DNA of 64,000 nt. It comes from an uncultured Paracoccaceae bacterium. Its GTDB lineage: Bacteria; Pseudomonadota; Alphaproteobacteria; Rhodobacterales; Rhodobacteraceae. This document shows, piece by piece, positions 16,816 through 24,756 of the stretch (position 1 is its first letter; each line of letters starts with the position of its first letter). Both the position numbers and the translations under genes were made by a program. Under the pieces are notes generated by a model. That model was not told where the DNA came from, made no database searches, and saw only the letters and a list, made by a program, of their open reading frames with translations. The stretch spans positions 124,001 through 188,000 of the forward strand of contig CALAXT010000072.1 of the NCBI GenBank assembly GCA_937895435.1. The letters are read 5' to 3'.

Positions 16816-17687
16816 TGCAGACTGCCCCCATCATTGCGGCTGTCACGGCTGGGATAGGCCATAAGCCAATCTTCACCCGGCATGTGCGGAAAGCCGCGAA
16901 AATTCAAAAAGTTCGCAAATTTCAACCGGCAGCTGGTTGCGGTTTTGTCGCAACCAGCCTCGATCATCACTGTGTCACCCACAGCTGGCTCAACACTGAA
17001 CCTTTGCCAAAGCTCAATCGTTCGGGCGCTGCCAGAAACGCGGTCATTTTTGATCACGCCCGAAAGCCCAGCCCCAGCTCCACTCTGCACGCGAAAGCGT
17101 CCACCTTCAAACCAGCGATCCGAAAAGCTGTTAAAGACATCAAACCGAAAGATCCGACCGTCCTGTACATCCTCAATCATGCGCTCGGCATGAAAAAGCG
17201 GCTGCTGCAAATCAACCCTGCAAGACGCATCACCCAGAACCGCCGCACATTGCCGCTGATAAACCCGGCCCTGCGGCTGATTGAGCCGCTCGGCCAAGCC
17301 GCGCAACTCAGCCCGAAAACTGCCACCAGCGCGTTCAATCTCCCCCAAGGCGCCACGAAACTGCACGTATCTGACAGATGGATCAACCCAGTTCACCAAC
17401 CAAGCGATCACCTCAGCCCCATCATAACGGCCCGCCAAAATATCTGGCTCCGACAACGCTGTACTGCTTAACGCCCCAAAGGCCTCCGAATTGTCGACAG
17501 ACAAACCGGTTGATTGCTGCAATGCCTTTGCCGTCACGCCGGAACTGGCCTTGAAGGTGATACCCTCAAACGTCAAATCTTGATCATGGTCAGTAAACCC
17601 CAACCGCACACCATCGCGCCGCAAGATAGCCCAAGCGCGGCACAGCGTGGTTGGGCCTTGTGTCAAATGCGCCTCCAGCCCCGACAT
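16812..17687 (-). CDS. GTA g13, hub protein (DUF2163 / phage BR0599 family)
   Basis: A baseplate hub component of 291 residues. The N-terminal DUF2163 domain (LGFTDHDQDLTFEGITFKA) and the C-terminal BR0599-like domain with a conserved Cys set (C in VYQRQCAAVLGDASC, then EAGCDKTATSC) are visible; in the family these Cys residues bind an iron-sulphur cluster. The PHMPGEDWL C-terminal motif is characteristic. The ATG at 17687 overlaps the g12 stop; a TTG one codon upstream is less likely. Confidence 0.9.
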   Translation of the reverse strand: MSGLEAHLTQGPTTLCRAWAILRRDGVRLGFTDHDQDLTFEGITFKASSGVTAKALQQSTGLSVDNSEAFGALSSTALSEPDILAGRYDGAEVIAWLVNWVDPSVRYVQFRGALGEIERAGGSFRAELRGLAERLNQPQGRVYQRQCAAVLGDASCRVDLQQPLFHAERMIEDVQDGRIFRFDVFNSFSDRWFEGGRFRVQSGAGAGLSGVIKNDRVSGSARTIELWQRFSVEPAVGDTVMIEAGCDKTATSCRLKFANFLNFRGFPHMPGEDWLMAYPSRDSRNDGGSLQ

Positions 17688-18319
17688 CAAATCCGGACCT
17701 CCACCACCGGTACGCTCATCGCCTCGCCCGCGCGAAAACTTGAAACCGATGTCTGAATGCGATCAGTGTCAAACCGCGCTGGCACATCAAATTCAAACCC
17801 TGCCGTAATGCGCTCCTCGGGTCCTGGTGGCTCGGCAAACAGCACAATCCCAGTCGTGCTATCCACAGAATACTGCTCGCCCTCGGTCATCTCTCGGCCC
17901 AGCAGTCCCACACGGACGGATCCAGCAACCGGTTTACGGATTGGCCGTACATAATCATGCCCCCCCGAACGATAGGTTTTGGTCAATTGAAACACTCGGG
18001 TTTCGCCATCACCCAAAGCAATATTCTGATCTTCAAAACTGGGGCGCAGCGGTGCTGCACACGTTTGGTAATCGGCCCAATCCTTCCAGCGAAACCCATA
18101 AAGCTGGCCCTGCCGTGCTTCAAAAAACGCAATCAGCGTTTCGATATCCTTCAAACTGCGCAACCCGACACCCGCGTCATAGCGGCGCCGTGAATGGGCC
18201 CAGGGCGTGTTGCGCTCTTCAAATCCATTTGACAGCGTCACAATCTCTGTGCGCCGTTCAGGCCCACCAACTGAGCCAAAGCTCAGGTTTGCGGGAAACC
18301 GCACCTCATGAAATCCCAT
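17687..18319 (-). CDS. GTA g12, distal tail protein (DUF2460)
   Basis: A 210-residue DUF2460 protein, the distal tail component joining tail tube to baseplate. Recognised by the N-terminal FHEVRFPANLSFGSVGG segment, the RRRYDAG and LIAFFEARQG motifs and the GFRWKDWADY segment, all typical of the family. It ends in overlap with g13 and starts 8 bp after g11. No defect is visible. Confidence 0.92.
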   Translation of the reverse strand: MGFHEVRFPANLSFGSVGGPERRTEIVTLSNGFEERNTPWAHSRRRYDAGVGLRSLKDIETLIAFFEARQGQLYGFRWKDWADYQTCAAPLRPSFEDQNIALGDGETRVFQLTKTYRSGGHDYVRPIRKPVAGSVRVGLLGREMTEGEQYSVDSTTGIVLFAEPPGPEERITAGFEFDVPARFDTDRIQTSVSSFRAGEAMSVPVVEVRI

Positions 18320-18327
18320 GTTGCCTC

Positions 18328-18987
18328 CTAGCGATTGCGCTGACCGCGCGTCAAAAGACGCGCCAGTTCTGCCGAAATCTGACTTTGTGATCGCTGGAAC
18401 CCCTGAACATCGGGGGTTGAGACATGCATCACCACGCTTACCGGTTGGCCACCACCACCCGAATTGCGCACCCCTAATCGCCCATCCGCACCGCGCGTCA
18501 ACGGCATGATCGCCTCAGGGCCCGCCTCGCCCATTAAGCCGCGCTGCCCGCCTCGCATCGCAAAAGACGTGGGCCCAGTGACCACACCGCCTGCCGCAAA
18601 AGGCAGGACACGGCCTTGGGCAAAGCTGCCCCCCTTTGCAAAGGGCAACAGACCACTCATCGCAGAATTTAGCCCATTTGCGACAAAGCCGCCCAACGTG
18701 TTTTGCACCGGCTTCATGGCGGTTGAATACACATTATCCACCATTGAGCGTGCAACCGATTTCAACGCGTCAGACAGTTTCATGCCGTCAAAAACCAACC
18801 CGTCAAAGGCTCGTCGCAACCCCCCACCGATTGATGTGGTCAACGAACCGACCTCGCGGCTGGTAAACGCCATGCCCTGGCGCATCCGATCAAGCTCCCC
18901 TTGAAAAGCCCCAGCCATCGCCTGTGCACCTTGCAGGCTTTCCTCAAGCCGTGTGATCTGATCGCTCAGCTCATCCACATTTGCCAT
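18328..18987 (-). CDS. GTA g11, tape measure protein
   Basis: A 219-residue tape measure protein, short because the GTA tail is short. An N-terminal coiled-coil (residues 1-40, ELSDQITRLEESLQGAQ) is followed by a helical segment and a Gly-rich region with the family signature GLMGEAGPEAIMPLTRG near residue 150. The C-terminal part (VSTPDVQGFQRSQSQISAEL) is also family-like. It overlaps the small gene upstream by 17 bp. The length sets tail length in phages; conservation of size with RcGTA suggests the same tail. Confidence 0.9.
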   Translation of the reverse strand: MANVDELSDQITRLEESLQGAQAMAGAFQGELDRMRQGMAFTSREVGSLTTSIGGGLRRAFDGLVFDGMKLSDALKSVARSMVDNVYSTAMKPVQNTLGGFVANGLNSAMSGLLPFAKGGSFAQGRVLPFAAGGVVTGPTSFAMRGGQRGLMGEAGPEAIMPLTRGADGRLGVRNSGGGGQPVSVVMHVSTPDVQGFQRSQSQISAELARLLTRGQRNR

Positions 18988-19174
18988 CCGTTTGTCCTTT
19001 CGTCACATTACCGTACCGCCGGTCCAACTCGTGCAGACGGGCGCGCGTCAGTGGCACCGGCGCCTCTTCCATGCCCAGCATCACCAAAAGCTCTATTGGG
19101 GTCAGCGCCCAGAAGTCGCGCGGGCACAGGCCCAGATCGCGCAGCCCGCGCCGCATCAGCCCGTGCCAATCCAT
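18971..19174 (-). CDS. GTA g10.1, small tail assembly chaperone-like protein
   Basis: A 67-residue protein (MDWHGLMRRGLRDLGLCPRD) with the motif FWALTPIELLVMLG, which is the DUF2376/phage tail assembly chaperone signature found between g10 and g11 in GTA clusters. It sits 5 bp after g10 and overlaps g11. In siphoviruses the equivalent pair of small genes makes tail chaperones that coat the tape measure; the same role here is inferred from position. Confidence 0.85.
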   Translation of the reverse strand: MDWHGLMRRGLRDLGLCPRDFWALTPIELLVMLGMEEAPVPLTRARLHELDRRYGNVTKGQTDGKCG

Positions 19175-19179
19175 CCGTC

Positions 19180-19500
19180 TTATTCCGCCTGCGGCAAATG
19201 GAAGGCCCGGGCCAAAACCTCGGCGGCAAGACGCGCGGCCGTGACCGGGCCACCCTCAATCTCAACAGCCAGCAGATCAGCGGCTTGGCCTTGCCAACCG
19301 CCACCGCGCAACCCCGCCACAATCAAGGCCAGGACATCGCGGCTGGAAAACGCCCCAGCCTCAAACCGTGCCACCAAATCCATCAGCGACCCAACCTGCA
19401 GCGTTTGCTCCAACTCAGCCAACGCCCCCAGCGTAAGCCGCATGACATGGCGCTGACCATCCAGCCATATTGCCACCTCGCCTGCATAGGGATTGGCCAT
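19180..19500 (-). CDS. GTA g10, gene transfer agent family protein (tail chaperone)
   Basis: A 106-residue protein with the GTA gp10 signature GEVAIWLDGQRHVMRLTLGALAELE at its start. The family is described as GTA-specific and lies where phage tail assembly chaperones are found. Its ATG overlaps the g9 stop (TGATG). No catalytic residues are expected. Confidence 0.88.
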   Translation of the reverse strand: MANPYAGEVAIWLDGQRHVMRLTLGALAELEQTLQVGSLMDLVARFEAGAFSSRDVLALIVAGLRGGGWQGQAADLLAVEIEGGPVTAARLAAEVLARAFHLPQAE

Positions 19501-19913
19501 CACAGCGCCGTAAATGTCAGCGCCCCAGCTGAGGCCAGCGACAGCTCATAACTTGCCTCACCATTATGGCTGCCGGCATATTCAATTGCCGTAATCTGAA
19601 ACGGCCCCTGTACCACGCCGAAATCGGGGATAATCACTTGAAATTCGGGAACTTCCCCATCAAAAAAAATCTGCCGCGCACGCTCATCAGTCGCAGCATC
19701 GCGAAACACCCCCGAACCTGAAATAGAGGCCGATTTCACCCCCGCGCCCGACAACAGCTCACGCCAACCGCCTTGGCTTTCCAGGCTGGTCACATCCACT
19801 GTTTCCGCGTTGAAACTGATCCGCGTGGCACGCAGACCTGCGATGGTTTCAAACTGTGCGTCCCCGTTTAAATCCAGCTTGATCAACAGATCCTTGCCGT
19901 TTTGGGCTGCCAT
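19500..19913 (-). CDS. GTA g9, major tail tube protein
   Basis: A 137-residue TP901-1/HK97-type major tail protein that polymerises into the tail tube. Recognised by MAAQNGKDLLIKLDLNG at the start and the FETIAGLRATRISFNAETVDVTS region, typical of the family. The ATG at 19913 is chosen over an upstream in-frame ATG (19958) that would overlap g8. It is the most abundant tail protein in RcGTA particles (family knowledge). Confidence 0.92.
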   Translation of the reverse strand: MAAQNGKDLLIKLDLNGDAQFETIAGLRATRISFNAETVDVTSLESQGGWRELLSGAGVKSASISGSGVFRDAATDERARQIFFDGEVPEFQVIIPDFGVVQGPFQITAIEYAGSHNGEASYELSLASAGALTFTAL

Positions 19914-19935
19914 CTTCGTGTCTCCTGATAAAAGT

Positions 19936-20346
19936 TCAATTGTCCTCAACGCGCGCACGAAAGGTCAGATCAACCCGCCGCAACGCGCCTTTATCCGCCC
20001 GTCGCGCTGCCGCACGCAAAAACCACAGCCCAACCACACGGCCCCGGCTCAGGCTAAGCGGTGCGGATTGCAAACTGTCTGACACCTCTGCGGCCACAGA
20101 TTTTGCCAACTGAAATCCAGCCGCATCCGACACCACGGTAATCACAAAATCATGTTCCGCTCCCGCGCCCGACTTGTCAGACCGGTCACGAACATCTTCG
20201 GGGCCAAGCGTGACATAGGTGCCAGACACCGTGCCAATTGGCGCCGCATCAAAAATCCCTATTCCAACCAAAGCCCTCAGGGCCTCACTGGCCCAAAGCC
20301 GTTGGAAAACCGCCGCCTGCAACGCAGGCGAAACTGCATAGCTCAT
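19936..20346 (-). CDS. GTA g8, tail terminator (DUF3168)
   Basis: A 136-residue DUF3168 protein, equivalent to the tail terminator that caps the tube at the head side. It starts MSYAVSPALQAAVFQRL and contains the family segment GTYVTLGPEDVRDRSDKSG. It overlaps g7 by ATGA and lies 22 bp before g9. Confidence 0.9.
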   Translation of the reverse strand: MSYAVSPALQAAVFQRLWASEALRALVGIGIFDAAPIGTVSGTYVTLGPEDVRDRSDKSGAGAEHDFVITVVSDAAGFQLAKSVAAEVSDSLQSAPLSLSRGRVVGLWFLRAAARRADKGALRRVDLTFRARVEDN

Positions 20347-20681
20347 GCTCCAGCCTCCTCTTGCGTCAAACAGATCAAATAGCGGCCAAGGGCGTCACGC
20401 TCACTGACTGCCAAAATCTGAAACACACGGTTTCCATCACGAAAGCGCTGCGTGGCGCGCGGGCGTGACGGCGCATCAGACGGGGCCGCGCGCACTGTAA
20501 CGCGGTGCATGACTTGCGACACAGTCAGCGGGTCAGCATAGCGTTCGCGCCCCATTCCCATCTTGACCTCAGCCCATAACGCGCCCAATGCCACCCATTG
20601 CGTCGCATAGCCGCCCGCACCATCAGGCACAGTTTGCTGCTCTTCCAAGACCAGTTTTCGATTCAATAAAATGGGGCTCAT
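20343..20681 (-). CDS. GTA g7, head-tail stopper/adaptor
   Basis: A 112-residue head-tail joining protein of the SPP1 gp16-like group. The body contains LVLEEQQTVPDGAGGY and a WAEVKMGMGRERYADPLTVS segment typical of the family. The ATG at 20681 overlaps the g6 stop (ATGA); an upstream ATG in the same frame lies within g6 and is rejected. Confidence 0.88.
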   Translation of the reverse strand: MSPILLNRKLVLEEQQTVPDGAGGYATQWVALGALWAEVKMGMGRERYADPLTVSQVMHRVTVRAAPSDAPSRPRATQRFRDGNRVFQILAVSERDALGRYLICLTQEEAGA

Positions 20682-21262
20682 ACCGGCGCCCCCACCCCCA
20701 GCCGCACCGCGCGCCATCGCTCGGTCAGCGCCACAACTGCGGACGGCATCGCGGCACCGTCACGCTGGTCATGGTATTGCGCGGCCAGCATCAAAACCGC
20801 ATGCTGCAAATCTGATGGAATATCCAACCAACTGGCGCCAAAACCCGCCTGCAATCGCACCTCAGCCTGCCCGCCCTCTGGGATCAACGGTAACAACACC
20901 CCCGCCGCCCGCAGCAAAGGGCGATGCAAATCCGCCTCCAGCCGATAGCGATCAGAGGGCACCACACTTTGCACACCAGCCGCATCCACCAAGGTCACGC
21001 TGTCGATCTGCGGCACGGGTGCCAGCGGTATCGCCACAACCGACAGGTCACGCCACATCGCAACCGTCCACAAAAAGGACCGACGCACCAAAACCTTGCC
21101 CGTACGCCCCTCAATCGCTGCAACGGCAGCCCGCAACATGCCCAACAACGCCGGGTCCTGCGCTCCGTCATCGGCAAAACCACTGCTCAACCGCAACAGA
21201 TCTTTGAACCCCTGCAAAGGCAAATCAGTATCCGCCAGGCGGGATTGCTCTGTCATCATCAT
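20678..21262 (-). CDS. GTA g6, head-tail connector
   Basis: A 194-residue connector (phiE125 gp8/HK97 gp6-like) that sits below the portal. Features are AVAAIEGRTGKVLVRRSF and the beta segment VVAIPLAPVPQIDSVTLVD, both typical of this family. Three successive ATG codons (21262, 21259, 21256) are possible starts; the first has a GGAG site at good spacing. A 159-bp gap containing a strong hairpin separates it from the capsid gene, the largest gap in the cluster. Confidence 0.88.
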   Translation of the reverse strand: MMMTEQSRLADTDLPLQGFKDLLRLSSGFADDGAQDPALLGMLRAAVAAIEGRTGKVLVRRSFLWTVAMWRDLSVVAIPLAPVPQIDSVTLVDAAGVQSVVPSDRYRLEADLHRPLLRAAGVLLPLIPEGGQAEVRLQAGFGASWLDIPSDLQHAVLMLAAQYHDQRDGAAMPSAVVALTERWRAVRLGVGAPV

Positions 21263-21376
21263 AAGATTTCTCCGAAAAATTTCGCAGCCCCCGAATGGCG
21301 TGGACGCGCGCCCCCGCATTGCTCGGACGGAGGGGAACAGCTAGAAAACACGGGCCAGTCTGGCGCGCGCCCACGA

Positions 21377-21406
21377 CCTGGGCCGTGGCAAACACCACCG
21401 CCCAGG
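21377..21406 (-). promoter_or_regulatory. strong hairpin just after the GTA capsid gene
   Basis: On the minus strand CCTGGGC pairs with GCCCAGG, then after one mismatch GTGG pairs with CCAC around a TGTTTG loop: 11 pairs in 30 nt, 15 nt past the capsid stop. There is no T run, so it is more likely an mRNA-stabilising or partial-attenuation element separating the capsid from connector and tail genes than a full terminator. Confidence 0.55.
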
Positions 21407-21421
21407 CCCCTGCCCTCGATC

Positions 21422-22630
21422 TTAGCTGGCTGCGAATTTCAGCAGCTTGATCGCGGCAAAGTCAGTCACCTCGCCGCCGACACGTTTGCTCGCAAAAAAC
21501 AACACGTGTGGCTTGGCCGAAAACGGATCACGCAACACCCGCACATCAGGGCGTTCGGCAATTGTATAACCGGCGGTGAAATCACCAAAAGCAACGGCAA
21601 AGCTTGAATTGGCAATATCTGGCATGTCTTCAGCGATCAGCACCCGATACCCCATCAGACGCGCGGGTTCCCCTGCGGCCAAACCATCCGACCAAAGGAA
21701 ACGCCCGTCAGCATCCTTCATTTTGCGCACGGCGCCTGCCGTTTTCGAATTCATCACGAAAACCGCATTTGCACGATAATCAGCCGACAAGGCATAGACC
21801 AAATCAATGATCGCATCCGCCGAATTCAGCGCACTGAAATCGCCCGCCGTCCCAGTGGGAACATAGCCAAGCTTGCCCCAAGCCCAATTGGCATTTGTGG
21901 TCTTATCCGTCGTCAAAAACCCCTTGGGTTTGTCGATCCCATCACCACTGACAAACGCCGCAGCCTCAGCGCGAATAAACCGCCCCGCAATCTTGCCAGC
22001 CAACCAAGCTTCGACATCAAAGGCAGCATCGTCGAGCAAGCGCTGGCTGGCTTTGGGCATCGCTGACAGCTCGTGCAGCTTGATCGAAATGCGCTCAATC
22101 GCTGGGCTTGCGGTCTCGGAAATCGCGCCAGTTTCCGTGGCCCAGCCCGATCCTACCTCTGAGCGGTCGATCAATACATCAAAGCTGCTGGCTTCAACCG
22201 TCACAACATTCGCAATCGCCCGCAATGACGAGGTGCCAACCAGCATCGAACGAATGGTATCAGCTGTCTTTGGATCCACCAAATAGCCGCCATCCGCAGC
22301 AACAGCCGTGCTCATAGCCTTACCCTCAAGCACCAAACCGCGCAAACCGTCGTCGTCGCCCGAACGCAAATAGGCGTTAAACGCCTTGCCATGTGGCAAT
22401 TCGGTGTCCGCCTGCACAGCCAAAGCAGGGCGAGTATAGGTCATTGTTTTGCGGTCCAGCATGGTCAATCGCTCTTCATGATGTTGCAGCCTCGACATGA
22501 GGCCAGATTGAAATTCGTTGAAATCGTTTACAAACCCTGACAGCGCGGTCTTCACCTCTGCCGCCGGGTCCCCTCCATCGGGCACAGCCATATCGGCCCG
22601 GGCCCGTGCCTCGGTCTTTCTCATCTCCAT
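21422..22630 (-). CDS. GTA g5, major capsid protein (HK97 fold)
   Basis: A 402-residue major capsid precursor. The N-terminal about 100 residues form a helical scaffold (delta) domain (TALSGFVNDFNEFQSGLMSR) that the g4 protease should remove near GKAMSTAVAADGGYLVDP. The HK97-fold body follows, with VEASSFDVLIDRS, LHELSAMPKASQRLLDDAAFD and a C-terminal FASKRVGGEVTDFAAIKLLK segment. It is 15 bp downstream of g4. No frame defect is seen, which supports particle production. Confidence 0.95.
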   Translation of the reverse strand: MEMRKTEARARADMAVPDGGDPAAEVKTALSGFVNDFNEFQSGLMSRLQHHEERLTMLDRKTMTYTRPALAVQADTELPHGKAFNAYLRSGDDDGLRGLVLEGKAMSTAVAADGGYLVDPKTADTIRSMLVGTSSLRAIANVVTVEASSFDVLIDRSEVGSGWATETGAISETASPAIERISIKLHELSAMPKASQRLLDDAAFDVEAWLAGKIAGRFIRAEAAAFVSGDGIDKPKGFLTTDKTTNANWAWGKLGYVPTGTAGDFSALNSADAIIDLVYALSADYRANAVFVMNSKTAGAVRKMKDADGRFLWSDGLAAGEPARLMGYRVLIAEDMPDIANSSFAVAFGDFTAGYTIAERPDVRVLRDPFSAKPHVLFFASKRVGGEVTDFAAIKLLKFAAS

Positions 22631-22645
22631 ACCTTTCCCAAAGCG

Positions 22646-23206
22646 TCAAAGCGCAGGCGGAATGCCTGCCATTGCCTGCCGCGCCTCATTCAAGGCCGCA
22701 GTCAGTTCGCGCCAAAGGCCATAGGGCGCATCACCCTTGACCCCCACGCGCGCATCGGGAAGCATCGGAAACGTCACCAGCGATACCTCCCAAAGTTCTA
22801 CCTGTGACAACAGCCGCTGCCCCTTGGCGTTCCGTTCGGCCGTGACCGTGCGATAGCCGATGGACAAACCGTCGATCGCCCCAGCCCCAATCAGCGCCAC
22901 CGCCTCGCGGCCGCGCGCCACATCACGCAGCAACCGCCCCTTAACAAACAACCCACGCCCATCTTGTCGCACTTCATCCCAAATGCCGATTGGCTCTGCT
23001 GGATCATGCTGCCACAGCATTTTCACCCGGCCTTTGCGCGCCGCCAGCGCGGCAAGCGATGCCCCAAACGCCCCCGGCATCACGACATCGCCGCCCTGAT
23101 CACATTCCCCAAACAATGAGGCATAGCCCGAAATCTGATGACCATCGGTCACGCTAAAGGTCTCACTCAGCCCCACAAACTTGTGTTCCAGACCACTGCT
23201 ATTCAT
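22646..23206 (-). CDS. GTA g4, prohead protease
   Basis: An HK97-family (S78/U35) serine protease of 186 residues that trims the capsid scaffold domain. The catalytic His is in MLWQHDPAEPIG (near residue 66) and the Ser in DGLSIGYRT (near 114), followed by the ELWEVSLVTFPML motif. It starts MNSSGLEHKF and lies 17 bp after g3.5. Confidence 0.92.
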   Translation of the reverse strand: MNSSGLEHKFVGLSETFSVTDGHQISGYASLFGECDQGGDVVMPGAFGASLAALAARKGRVKMLWQHDPAEPIGIWDEVRQDGRGLFVKGRLLRDVARGREAVALIGAGAIDGLSIGYRTVTAERNAKGQRLLSQVELWEVSLVTFPMLPDARVGVKGDAPYGLWRELTAALNEARQAMAGIPPAL

Positions 23207-23223
23207 TACTTTTCCCTTTATTT

Positions 23224-23481
23224 TTAATGATTTGCTGCGGCCAACAAAGTGTTGGCGCCCTGTGCCAACAAAAACCCCGCCACCCCGTAAACCGCCAACC
23301 AGATGCGCTTTTCCATCCGCTCCAGCGTCGCCTCAATCTGTCCCAACCGATAGGCCAGCGCGCTCCAACGCTCTTCGGCCACACGTTCATTGGCCTCAAT
23401 CCGGGCGGCGGCGGCATCAAAACTGTCATAAAGATAGCGCGATCCCCCCACCGCAGGCCCCGCCTCACGGTGCAGGCTCAT
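23224..23481 (-). CDS. GTA g3.5, small protein with C-terminal membrane helix
   Basis: An 85-residue protein between portal and protease. It has a helical, Arg/Glu-rich middle (AAARIEANERVAEERW, likely coiled coil) and a C-terminal hydrophobic helix (IWLAVYGVAGFLLAQGANTL). It occupies the g3.5 position of RcGTA, whose role is unknown. It overlaps the portal gene by ATGA. A membrane helix in a head-gene block is unusual and might point to particle assembly at the membrane. Confidence 0.8.
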   Translation of the reverse strand: MSLHREAGPAVGGSRYLYDSFDAAAARIEANERVAEERWSALAYRLGQIEATLERMEKRIWLAVYGVAGFLLAQGANTLLAAANH

Positions 23482-24653
23482 GCGTCAGTCACCAAACGCG
23501 GCAGCCCCAACAAGGCCCGCTTTTCAGCATCACTCAAAAAAGTCGCAGCCCCAACGCGGGCCCATTGCTGATCGCGTTCTTGCGCGAGGGCCGGCACCTG
23601 ATCCAAATCAGGGCCCAACCCAACCACCACCCCCGCCAAGCCTGACAACCACTGCGAAACCGATCCCATAACCCGACTGACCAGCGGTACCACCGTCAGC
23701 CGATAAAACGCCCGATTGGCTTCTTGATAATTGGAATAGGTCGCATCACCCGTCAGCCCCAGCAGCATCGGTGGCACACCAAAGGCCACAGCAATTTCTC
23801 GCGCGGCGGCTTCTTTGGTCTTTTGAAATTCCATATCCGAGGGGCTGAACCCCATCGGCTTCCAATCCAAGCCCCCCTCCAACAGCATTGGGCGGCCCGC
23901 ATTGCGTGCGCCTTGGTGGTGGGCCTCCATTTCTTCAACCAGCCGTTCATATTGCTCGGTTGACATTACCCCCTGCCCCTCGCTGCCACGGTAAACAATC
24001 GCCCCTGATGGCCGCGCCGCATTGTCCAGCAACGCCTTTGACCAGCGCGAGGCCGAATTATGCACATCAATCGCCGTAGCGGCCGCCTGCATGGGCGACA
24101 GCCCATAGTGGTCGTCCTGGGGATGAAAGGTCTTGATATGGCAAATCTGCGCCACGCCACCTGTGACATCAAAGCGATGCTTGCGTCCCCCCACCGCATA
24201 GTCATAGGCCACAGGCCACCCATCCGCCCCGGGCACCAAACTCATCCGGTCCGAGCGCAGCACATGCAGTTCAATCGGCAAACCGGCATCCGCGCCAACA
24301 GCCTCCAAATAACCATTGCCCGAAAGCAAAAGCTGGCCATAAAGCGCTTCAAACAGCTCAGCCCGCCCCTGTGCCGCATTGGGCCGCCCAATCAGGTTTA
24401 AGATCGGGTGCGTCTCATAGCGCCGTTCGTGATCTTGACACACCAGCGGCAACGCCGCCGCCGCCTCAGCAATCAGACGTACGGCACGAAAACCGATTGG
24501 ATTGCCCTGAAACCCGGTTTTGGTCAGCGACACCGTATCGCGCGGGCTCCAAGCCACGCGGCCCGACGTGCCATAGGCAATCACCCGCCCCGTAGCCGAA
24601 GCCTTTTGCTCCGGTATCGCCCGTTGCGACCTGCGAATAAAATCGAACACCAT
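23478..24653 (-). CDS. GTA g3, portal protein (HK97 family)
   Basis: A 391-residue portal protein, forming the dodecameric ring through which DNA enters and leaves. Family signatures are NPIGFRAVRLIAEAAAALPL, the GNGYLEAVG segment and FGVPPMLLGL near residue 290. The C-terminus (SDAEKRALLGLPRL) is typical. A gap of about 100 bp with a small hairpin separates it from the terminase gene. Confidence 0.94.
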   Translation of the reverse strand: MVFDFIRRSQRAIPEQKASATGRVIAYGTSGRVAWSPRDTVSLTKTGFQGNPIGFRAVRLIAEAAAALPLVCQDHERRYETHPILNLIGRPNAAQGRAELFEALYGQLLLSGNGYLEAVGADAGLPIELHVLRSDRMSLVPGADGWPVAYDYAVGGRKHRFDVTGGVAQICHIKTFHPQDDHYGLSPMQAAATAIDVHNSASRWSKALLDNAARPSGAIVYRGSEGQGVMSTEQYERLVEEMEAHHQGARNAGRPMLLEGGLDWKPMGFSPSDMEFQKTKEAAAREIAVAFGVPPMLLGLTGDATYSNYQEANRAFYRLTVVPLVSRVMGSVSQWLSGLAGVVVGLGPDLDQVPALAQERDQQWARVGAATFLSDAEKRALLGLPRLVTDA

Positions 24654-24697
24654 GCAACAAAGCTCCTTTGATCCTCGAACAAAGCGCGACCAAGGCG

Positions 24698-24714
24698 CGG
24701 CACAAAATGTGCCG
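24698..24714 (-). promoter_or_regulatory. hairpin in the terminase-portal gap
   Basis: CGGCAC-AAAAT-GTGCCG, a perfect 6-bp stem within the 103-bp gap between g2 and g3. No T run follows on the minus strand, so it is not an obvious terminator; processing or RNA stability are possible roles. Confidence 0.4.
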
Positions 24715-24756
24715 AACCGTGCTCTTCACGCTGTCATTTTCGTGTGTTTCTGCGGC

